Below, piece after piece: positions 6,879-12,206 of a stretch of DNA of 12,206 nucleotides. Every line of letters begins with the position of its first letter. The stretch's first letter is position 1. The position numbers were made by a program, and so were the translations under genes. The notes under the pieces were generated by a model. That model was given only the letters and a program-made list of their open reading frames with translations. It had not been told where the DNA came from and did not search any database. Origin of the DNA: an uncultured Erysipelotrichaceae bacterium (GTDB taxonomy: Bacteria; Bacillota_I; Bacilli_A; Erysipelotrichales; Erysipelotrichaceae); assembly GCA_937957895.1 (NCBI GenBank), contig CALFEZ010000168.1, forward strand, positions 1 through 12,206, in the 5' to 3' direction.

Positions 6879-7646
6879 ATGATTCAGTTTCAAGGAGTAA
6901 CGAAAACATATCCTAATGGTGTATCGGCACTAAGAGGCATCGATCTACACATCAATCAGGGAGAGTTTGTTGCGATCATCGGATTATCTGGCGCAGGAAA
7001 GTCCACTTTGATCCGTACCATCAATCAAATGATCAAGATATCATCGGGGTCATTGTTGGTCAACAATATTGACGTGACCAAACTCAAAGGCAAAAAACTT
7101 CGCCGCTTTCGTCGTGACATCGGAATGGTTTTCCAATCGTTCAACCTGATCAAGCGAACGACAGTGATCAAAAACGTGTTGGCTGCCCGTGTGGCTGACA
7201 TGCCTTTTTATAAAAGCATGTTGGGCTTGTATTCCAAACAAGACCGTATCATCGCTTTGGAAGCTCTTGATCAAGTGGGTATCTTGGAAAAAGCATACAC
7301 CCGAGCCGATCAATTGTCAGGTGGACAGCAACAGCGTGTTGCTTTGGCACGATGTGTCGCTCAGCAGCCTCAGATCATTTTGGCAGATGAGCCAGTTGCT
7401 TCACTTGATCCCGTTACTTCCAATCAAGTCATGAGTGATTTTGTTAAAATCAACAAGGAGTTGAATATTACGGTCATCGCAAACATGCACCATGTTGACA
7501 TTGCATTGAAGTATGCACGACGCGTAATTGGAATAAAAGAAGGATTGATCGTTTTTGACGGACCGTCAACGGAGATCACCAATGAAAAGCTCAAACAAAT
7601 CTATGGACGTGAGCTAAGTGACGATGAATTGATGGGAGAGGAGTAG
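6879..7646 (+). CDS. phnC: ABC transporter ATPase, PhnC family
   Basis: The 255-residue ATPase that powers the importer from the cytosolic side, expected to work as a dimer. It shows Walker A GLSGAGKST (35-43), Q-loop Gln86 in MVFQSFNL, signature LSGGQ (146-150), Walker B ending ILADE (167-171) and the H-loop in NMHHVDIAL (202-210). The MHHVD stretch and the following FDGPS are typical of PhnC and not of other amino-acid or phosphate ATPases. AGGAGG lies 5 bases before the ATG. Its end carries the Shine-Dalgarno for phnE1, 3 bases downstream, so translation of the two is probably linked. Confidence 0.95.
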   Translation: MIQFQGVTKTYPNGVSALRGIDLHINQGEFVAIIGLSGAGKSTLIRTINQMIKISSGSLLVNNIDVTKLKGKKLRRFRRDIGMVFQSFNLIKRTTVIKNVLAARVADMPFYKSMLGLYSKQDRIIALEALDQVGILEKAYTRADQLSGGQQQRVALARCVAQQPQIILADEPVASLDPVTSNQVMSDFVKINKELNITVIANMHHVDIALKYARRVIGIKEGLIVFDGPSTEITNEKLKQIYGRELSDDELMGEE

Positions 7647-7649
7647 ACA

Positions 7650-8471
7650 ATGGACAAGGTCAAACGCTTGTTGTTGCCTAAACCCATTGTGTTGTCAAAT
7701 GGGAAAAGTGTGCAACCAAAGCTTAGCCCAATGGTCTATGTGATCCCGATCATGGGTGTGCTAACCTACTATAGTCTTAGTGTCACTCGATTCAACATAG
7801 GGACTCTGATCCGTAGAGGAGAACAGTTTTGGATCATCGTCGATCGCATGATCCCGCCTAACTTTGCGTACTTTTCCAACATCTATACTCCCATGATCGC
7901 AACGATCATGATGAGTGTCGTTGGAACATTGATCGGTGCCATCCTGGCACTTCCCGCAGCGTATGCTTCGAGTCAGACCATGAATCAAAGCAATGTAGGA
8001 CGTACGATCACCAAATGGGTCTCAAGTGTGTTAAGAACATTGCCTGTTTTAGTACTGGCACTGATTTTCCGTATCATTTTTGGTCCGGGAGCATTTGCCG
8101 GTATGGTGGCGATCGCCGTGTTTACTTTTACGATCATGACAAAGATGTTTTTCGAATTGATCGATACCGCTGATATGGGGCCATTTGAGGCGATCCTTTC
8201 TAGCGGAGCAACTCGAATCCAGGCATTTTGGTCGTCGATCATGCCTCAGTTGTGGGGACAATACTATTCTTTGGTTTTGTATAATTTTGAAATGAACATC
8301 CGTAATGCCGCCATTTTGGGTTATGTTGGTGCAGGTGGTATCGGGATTTTGTTGAATGAACGTTTGGCATGGAGGATCTATCCGGATGTCGGATTGATCT
8401 TGCTGGTACTGATGATCACGGTGTTGATCATCGAAAACATCAGCCGCTTCATTAGAAAGAAATTGTTATGA
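7650..8471 (+). CDS. phnE1: ABC transporter permease, PhnE family (first copy)
   Basis: A 273-residue membrane permease. Hydrophobic segments occur at about 29-47, 82-108, 128-146, 148-170, 203-226 and 245-265, consistent with six spans. The cytoplasmic coupling loop is FEAILSSGATRIQAFWSSIMP (179-199), matching the binding-protein-dependent EAA motif (EA...G...P) that contacts PhnC, and GYVGAGGIG (224-232) is a common sequence after it. AGGAG (7639-7643) lies inside the end of phnC. Its TGA stop overlaps the phnE2 ATG in ATGA (8468-8471). It should pair with PhnE2 to form the translocation channel; the two are paralogues that have diverged substantially. Confidence 0.92.
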   Translation: MDKVKRLLLPKPIVLSNGKSVQPKLSPMVYVIPIMGVLTYYSLSVTRFNIGTLIRRGEQFWIIVDRMIPPNFAYFSNIYTPMIATIMMSVVGTLIGAILALPAAYASSQTMNQSNVGRTITKWVSSVLRTLPVLVLALIFRIIFGPGAFAGMVAIAVFTFTIMTKMFFELIDTADMGPFEAILSSGATRIQAFWSSIMPQLWGQYYSLVLYNFEMNIRNAAILGYVGAGGIGILLNERLAWRIYPDVGLILLVLMITVLIIENISRFIRKKLL

Positions 8472-9295
8472 TGACGAGTAAGAAACTGACAGTCCAAGAA
8501 CAACTCAAAAATGCACCAAAGACTTGGCTGACGAAACTGGCAGTGATCGCAGTGATCGGTACATTGTTATGGATTGCCAAAGATTATGTCATTTATCGCG
8601 GACTTACGGAAACTGGGCTTAGGGTTGCGCGAAACATTTTTGTGAGTATTTTTACTCCAAACACGAGTATTCTTTTCAACATGACATCACGCAATGGCGT
8701 TCCATTTTTGTTGTTGGAAACCGCAGCGATCGCTTTTTTGGGAACCTTGATAGGGACTATCTTATCGATCCCCATCGCCTTTTTATCTTCACGCAATATC
8801 GTGCCTAAATGGATCGCCTCCATCGGTGTTTCGCTGATCGTCGTAATCCGTACGTTTCCGGCTGTTGTGTACGGTTTGATGTTTATACGAGTGACCGGTC
8901 CGGGAGCTTTCACCGGGGTGCTCACATTGTCGATCGCCAGTATCGGGATGGTCGCCAAACTGTTTATTGAAGTTATCGAAGATCTTGATCCTGGCATCAT
9001 CGAATCATTGGATGCTTCCGGCTGCAACACTATCCAAAAGATCCAATACGGGATCGTTCCGCAGTTGATGAGCAATTTTGCATCCACGGCGATCTATCGT
9101 TTCGAGATCAATGTCAAATATGCAACCATCTTGGGGATGGTGGGAGCCGGTGGTATCGGGGCACCATTGATCTTTGCCATCAGTGCATACAGATGGAATG
9201 ATGTGGGAGCCTTGTTGATCGGTCTTATCGTACTTGTGTTGGTGATCGAAGCGATATCGACCAGGATCCGCTCCAAGCTGGCAACAGGAGAGTAA
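8468..9295 (+). CDS. phnE2: ABC transporter permease, PhnE family (second copy)
   Basis: A 275-residue permease paralogous to its neighbour. Hydrophobic segments are at about 22-42, 80-107, 114-140, 146-170, 202-226 and 245-263. The EAA-type coupling loop is IESLDASGCNTIQKIQYGIVP (178-198) and MVGAGGIGAP follows (224-233). Translation probably starts by re-initiation at the 4-base ATGA overlap with phnE1, since only a weak GAAAG lies upstream; a second ATG at 8471 is an alternative that would remove one residue. Together with PhnE1 it would make a heterodimeric channel. Confidence 0.92.
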   Translation: MMTSKKLTVQEQLKNAPKTWLTKLAVIAVIGTLLWIAKDYVIYRGLTETGLRVARNIFVSIFTPNTSILFNMTSRNGVPFLLLETAAIAFLGTLIGTILSIPIAFLSSRNIVPKWIASIGVSLIVVIRTFPAVVYGLMFIRVTGPGAFTGVLTLSIASIGMVAKLFIEVIEDLDPGIIESLDASGCNTIQKIQYGIVPQLMSNFASTAIYRFEINVKYATILGMVGAGGIGAPLIFAISAYRWNDVGALLIGLIVLVLVIEAISTRIRSKLATGE

Positions 9296-9296
9296 G

Positions 9297-9692
9297 ATGA
9301 AACAAAAAGTCCAGGCAGAAGTTCTGTTTGATAATGGATTCAACGGAGAACTGCTTTTAAAAGAAGGAAGTGTTCCGATCGGCACGGGTGCCAATCAGAC
9401 AAGTCCATATCGAATGCTGCAAGGAGCCTTGATCAGTTGTTTTCATTACACATTTTTGGATATCATCAACAAAAAGCGAGTGACATATGAACAGGTAAGG
9501 TATGTGACCAACGGCGAAAAAAGGGATGAAGTCCTAGCTACGCTTGAAGTACTGCACATCGATATCTATATCAAAAATGCATCGAATCAGGTTGCTGTAG
9601 AAAAAAGTTACTTATTGGCAACCAAAGTGTGTTCGATCTATCAAACGCTTTCTCATGTCGCTGAAATGAGCTATGCCATCCATTTCGAGTAG
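9297..9692 (+). CDS. OsmC-like protein
   Basis: A 131-residue protein with OsmC/Ohr-fold features: TSPYRMLQGALISCF (35-49) matches the family 'SP..LL.AAL..C' helix with Cys48, and Cys112 in ATKVCSIYQTL is the second conserved cysteine. In OsmC and Ohr this pair reduces organic hydroperoxides or peroxides using dithiols. Many small Bacillota members are uncharacterised, so peroxidase activity is inferred. AGGAG (9286-9290) lies inside the end of phnE2 and the ATG is 1 base after the phnE2 stop, so it is part of the transporter transcript. No signal peptide; cytosolic. Why it sits between an importer and a potassium system is not clear from the sequence. Confidence 0.8.
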   Translation: MKQKVQAEVLFDNGFNGELLLKEGSVPIGTGANQTSPYRMLQGALISCFHYTFLDIINKKRVTYEQVRYVTNGEKRDEVLATLEVLHIDIYIKNASNQVAVEKSYLLATKVCSIYQTLSHVAEMSYAIHFE

Positions 9693-9705
9693 TTTCATAA
9701 ATAGA

Positions 9706-9723
9706 ACCATGGTTTTTCATGGT
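9706..9723 (+). other. Small hairpin ahead of ktrB
   Basis: ACCATG (9706-9711), loop GTTTTT, CATGGT (9718-9723): a 6-bp perfect stem in the 47-base gap between the OsmC-like gene and ktrB. It lies 5 bases before the ktrB Shine-Dalgarno TAGGAG (9729-9734) and lacks a following T-run, so it is not a terminator. It could mark an mRNA processing or stability element, or be chance. It contains the in-frame ATG at 9719 that I reject as the ktrB start. Confidence 0.3.
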
Positions 9724-9739
9724 GAGAATAGGAGACGTC

Positions 9740-11131
9740 ATGGCAACTCGTGTGATCATTTCTAACAAAATTTTTCAGATGCGTCCGGCACAACTGATCG
9801 CGTTGAGTTTTTTGGTGCTTATTTTTACCGGGTCAGTGTTGCTGTCACTTCCCATCAGTCAGGCAAGTGGTGAGGCCACACTGCTGGATCATGTATTCAC
9901 TGCTACATCTGCCGTATGCGTAACCGGTTTAGTTACCCATACGACCGTAGAGACTTATAGCTTGTTTGGTCAGACAGTGATCATCTTTTTGATGCAGTTG
10001 GGTGGATTGGGTCTGATGACGATCATTGCCATCTTCTTGTTGGTGATCGGTGGTCGATTGGCACATTCAGAGAAGTTGATCATGCAAGAGGCGATGCCTA
10101 GAAACACACTAAGTGAGATCGGTAGTTTCATCGGGTTCATCGTATTGTATACATTGATCTTTGAAGCGATCGGAGCTATTTTTCTTTCGTTTCGTTTTGT
10201 TGGTGATTACGGGTTTGCTCAGGGAGTATTCAAAGCCATTTTTATTAGTGTCTCTGCATTTTGCAATGCGGGATTCGATGTGATCGGTGCTTCGAGTCTG
10301 CAGCCTTATGTCGGTGATTGGCTTGTCAATGGAGTGGTTGCTACCTTGATCATCATGGGTGGCTTGGGGTTTTCAGTGTGGTTTGATCTGACCAAGTCAG
10401 CCAACTCGATCCTTAAACACAAAAAAGCGACCAGGCAGATCATTTCACATTTACAGGTACACATCAAGCTTGTGTTGTATATGACGAGTGCATTGCTTGT
10501 ATTCGGATGGCTGTTTCTGTTGGTCAGTGAGTTCAACAACATCGACACACTGGGTCAACTCTCCTTTTCCGATAAACTGATGGCTGCCTTTTTCCAATCC
10601 ACGACATTAAGGACGGCAGGGTTCTCTACATTGGATATGTCATTGATGCGTCCTGTCAGTCTGGTGATGATGATGCTCTTTATGTTTATCGGAGGATCTC
10701 CGGGAGGAACTGCCGGAGGTATCAAAACGACTACGTTTGCTTTGATTGTGTTGATGGTCATCACTGAGCTTCGCAACCGTGAAAAAGTGGTGGTTTTCAA
10801 TCGGAACATACAAATCGACATGTTTCGACGTGCCTTGGCAGTCTTTGCATTGTCCTTTACGGTGGTCGTCACCGGCTTTATGCTGCTTTTGGCAAGTGAA
10901 GGATCGGATTTTCTGACAACATTGTTTGAAACCTTCTCTGCCGTAGGCACGGTTGGATTGTCGATGGGTCTTACTTCCTCCTTGACAAACACTGGTAAAA
11001 TTGTCATTATATTTCTGATGTTTATCGGTCGTATCGGACCGGTAGCATTGGCTTACTCTTTACGAAGCAATGTCCATCGTCGCCGAGTAGACAAAGTCGA
11101 ATTCCCTAGCGGACATGTGATCGTCGGATAG
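9740..11131 (+). CDS. ktrB: Potassium uptake channel subunit, KtrB/TrkH family
   Basis: A 463-residue membrane subunit of a Ktr/Trk potassium transporter, driven by the membrane potential and usually sodium-dependent in the KtrB branch. The fold is four repeated M1-P-M2 units; the four filter loops are visible: TSAVCVTGL (56-64, Gly63), SAFCNAGF (172-179, Gly178), TLRTAGFST (289-297, Gly294) and FSAVGTVGL (399-407, Gly403). GGSPGGTAGGIKTTT (318-332) is the intramembrane gating loop, and GRIGP (430-434) near the end is also typical. I choose the ATG at 9740, with TAGGAG 5 bases upstream, over the in-frame ATG at 9719, which lacks a good ribosome site and sits in a hairpin. The stop codon abuts the ktrA Shine-Dalgarno. 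Confidence 0.95.
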   Translation: MATRVIISNKIFQMRPAQLIALSFLVLIFTGSVLLSLPISQASGEATLLDHVFTATSAVCVTGLVTHTTVETYSLFGQTVIIFLMQLGGLGLMTIIAIFLLVIGGRLAHSEKLIMQEAMPRNTLSEIGSFIGFIVLYTLIFEAIGAIFLSFRFVGDYGFAQGVFKAIFISVSAFCNAGFDVIGASSLQPYVGDWLVNGVVATLIIMGGLGFSVWFDLTKSANSILKHKKATRQIISHLQVHIKLVLYMTSALLVFGWLFLLVSEFNNIDTLGQLSFSDKLMAAFFQSTTLRTAGFSTLDMSLMRPVSLVMMMLFMFIGGSPGGTAGGIKTTTFALIVLMVITELRNREKVVVFNRNIQIDMFRRALAVFALSFTVVVTGFMLLLASEGSDFLTTLFETFSAVGTVGLSMGLTSSLTNTGKIVIIFLMFIGRIGPVALAYSLRSNVHRRRVDKVEFPSGHVIVG

Positions 11132-11141
11132 GAGGGGAAAC

Positions 11142-11810
11142 ATGAAGAAAAAAACATATGCAGTTTTGGGACTGGGGATCTTTGGATCGACAGTCGCTAA
11201 AACGTTGAGCGAATATAACTGTGATGTGATCGCACTTGATAATGATATCAGCTGTGTCGATCGTGTCAGCGAAATCGTGACACAAGCCGTATTGGCTGAT
11301 TTTACAGACATCGAACAACTCCGTGCCATCGGAGTAGGTGACTGCGATGTTGCCATCGTGGCTGCCGGTGCACGTTTGGAAGAAAGCATCATGGCCATCA
11401 TGAATTTGCGCGAACTGGGTGTACCATACATCCTGGCAAAAGCAAAAAACAAAACATACCGTGAAATATTACTGAAGATTGGTGCTGATAAAGTCGTTCG
11501 CCCTGAAAAAGAGATGGGAGAACGGGTTGCGAAACAGCTGCTGAGCCGCAATGTTGTGGATATGATCGATATCGATGATAACTACAGTATCGTAGAGATG
11601 CATCCACCCACCAAATGGGTGGGTAAATCACTCAAGGATTTGGAACTTCGCAGCAATTACGGCATCAATGTATTGGGCATTCGTAAAGCTCAAGGGGCAA
11701 GATTATCGATATCACCCCAAGCAGATTATGTGATCGAGGAAACCGATCAATTGCTTGTGATAGCCGATACTGCCGTATTTGAAAAGTACGAATACTTGGG
11801 TAAATTATAA
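11142..11810 (+). CDS. ktrA: Potassium uptake regulatory subunit, KtrA (RCK) family
   Basis: A 222-residue cytosolic partner of KtrB; KtrA forms an octameric ring whose binding of ATP/ADP (or NAD in relatives) controls the channel. The RCK-N Rossmann domain (1 to about 135) has GLGIFG (10-15) and acidic residues Asp33 and Asp35 at the end of the second strand. The RCK-C domain spans about 137-222, where c-di-AMP binds in several Bacillota KtrA proteins; whether this one binds it cannot be judged from sequence alone. Length and single-domain order fit KtrA and not the double-length TrkA. AGGAGGGG lies just before the ATG, 10 bases after ktrB, and a hairpin terminator begins within the stop codon. 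Confidence 0.93.
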   Translation: MKKKTYAVLGLGIFGSTVAKTLSEYNCDVIALDNDISCVDRVSEIVTQAVLADFTDIEQLRAIGVGDCDVAIVAAGARLEESIMAIMNLRELGVPYILAKAKNKTYREILLKIGADKVVRPEKEMGERVAKQLLSRNVVDMIDIDDNYSIVEMHPPTKWVGKSLKDLELRSNYGINVLGIRKAQGARLSISPQADYVIEETDQLLVIADTAVFEKYEYLGKL

Positions 11811-11828
11811 AACGGTTCGCCGTTTTTT
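11809..11828 (+). terminator. Short terminator after ktrA with a TTCG tetraloop
   Basis: AAAACGG (11809-11815), loop TTCG, CCGTTTT (11820-11826), then two more Ts before A. The C(G)-TTCG-C(G) loop type is exceptionally stable in RNA. The stem begins in the ktrA stop codon. The T-run outside the stem is short, so read-through into the arginase-like gene is possible. Confidence 0.65.
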
Positions 11829-11848
11829 ATTTGGAAAGGGGCTTTTGG

Positions 11849-12206
11849 ATGGCGATCATCAGAATTGGTGTAGGTTGCAATGTTGGTGCTCAAATCGATG
11901 GTTCACAATATGGTGCACTGGTGGCAGCGACCTGGATCAAAAAACCGGATATCATGATCATGCAAGATCGTTCTTTGGGCGACCAGGATCATTATCTGTA
12001 TATGATCAAAGATGTCATCTCACGTTTGCAATCAAACGTGAACGAAGTTTTAAATAATGGGGACTTCCCATTGATCATCGGTGGTGATCATTCCATCGTG
12101 ATGGGTAGTCTGCCACACAAACAAGATACACTGGTCGTGTGGATCGATGCACATGCGGATGTGAACACACCCGAAACATCCATCACAAGTCGCATCCACG
12201 GCATGC
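11849..12206 (+). CDS. Arginase-family ureohydrolase (N-terminal part)
   Basis: The first 119 residues of a manganese-dependent hydrolase, cut by the window end. IIGGDHSIVMG (76-86) and WIDAHADVNTPET (98-110) are the ureohydrolase metal motifs; His81, Asp100, His102 and Asp104 are expected manganese ligands, and NTPETS followed by IHGM is closer to arginase than to agmatinase or formimidoylglutamase. Arginase would split arginine into ornithine and urea. The N-terminus is atypically short and compact before GGDHS. AAGGGG (11836-11841) lies 7 bases before the ATG, which is 38 bases downstream of ktrA. The second half, with the remaining metal and substrate residues, is outside the window, so the exact substrate stays open. 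Confidence 0.85.
   Translation, partial: MAIIRIGVGCNVGAQIDGSQYGALVAATWIKKPDIMIMQDRSLGDQDHYLYMIKDVISRLQSNVNEVLNNGDFPLIIGGDHSIVMGSLPHKQDTLVVWIDAHADVNTPETSITSRIHGM

Noticed and set aside
9640..9705. Possible separate promoter before ktrB (CATAAA at 9696-9701 as -10)
   Set aside because: Only 4 of 6 matches and no -35 box at a suitable distance.
9719..9739. Earlier ktrB start at the ATG at 9719
   Set aside because: It lies inside a hairpin without a Shine-Dalgarno site, whereas the ATG at 9740 has TAGGAG 5 bases upstream.
11606..11624. GC-rich hairpin ACCCACC-loop-GGTGGGT inside ktrA
   Set aside because: It falls in the coding region for HPPTKWVG and has no T-run; most likely a by-product of the coding sequence.
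1..12206. CRISPR arrays, insertion sequences, phage or toxin-antitoxin genes, tRNA or rRNA
   Set aside because: None seen: no regularly spaced repeats, no transposase or integrase motifs, and almost all of the window is covered by recognisable housekeeping or transport genes.

Overview
The window looks like an ordinary chromosomal stretch of a Bacillota-type (low-to-moderate GC, Gram-positive) bacterium. The evidence is strong AGGAGG-type Shine-Dalgarno sites at nearly every gene, tightly packed operons, a lipoprotein-anchored ABC binding protein, a KtrB/KtrA potassium system, and PurA and PurB variants of the kind I associate with clostridia and their relatives. TGA is used as a stop (at phnE1) and Trp is encoded by TGG, so this is not a Mycoplasma-type genetic code. 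Placement near Erysipelotrichia or the walled or wall-less relatives of Mollicutes is only a guess.

Layout: (1) Positions 1-36 hold the last codons of a plus-strand gene, followed by a hairpin terminator (42-68) that separates it from the converging operon. (2) Positions 67-5654, minus strand, form one compact operon read from right to left: a cytosolic 5'-nucleotidase/cyclic-nucleotide phosphodiesterase family protein, a COG2509-type FAD-dependent dehydrogenase of unknown function, purB and purA. At the first two junctions the stop codon lies in the next gene's Shine-Dalgarno site, and purB overlaps purA by 8 bases. (3) Positions 5655-5797 are a 143-base divergent promoter region with one good sigma-70-type promoter on each strand. 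(4) Positions 5798-9692, plus strand, carry a PhnD/PhnC/PhnE1/PhnE2 ABC importer with a terminator-like hairpin between phnD and phnC, then a small OsmC-like protein. (5) Positions 9740-11810 encode KtrB (potassium channel-like subunit) and KtrA (RCK regulatory subunit), followed by a short hairpin terminator. (6) From 11849 to the window end is the N-terminal part of an arginase-family metallohydrolase.

Functionally, PurA and PurB convert IMP to AMP; the nucleotidase could run the opposite way or clear nucleotides. The role of the FAD enzyme between them is unknown and is the most interesting gene-context lead. The importer belongs to the phosphate/phosphite/phosphonate family, but no phosphonate-degrading gene is visible, so its substrate is open. 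I saw no CRISPR array, insertion sequence, phage gene, tRNA or rRNA. The window has no gene-free stretch above 300 bases. I did not find an obvious undescribed system; the best leads are the purine operon composition, the substituted PurA active-site motifs, the near-leaderless start of the purine operon and the marked excess of GATC sites.
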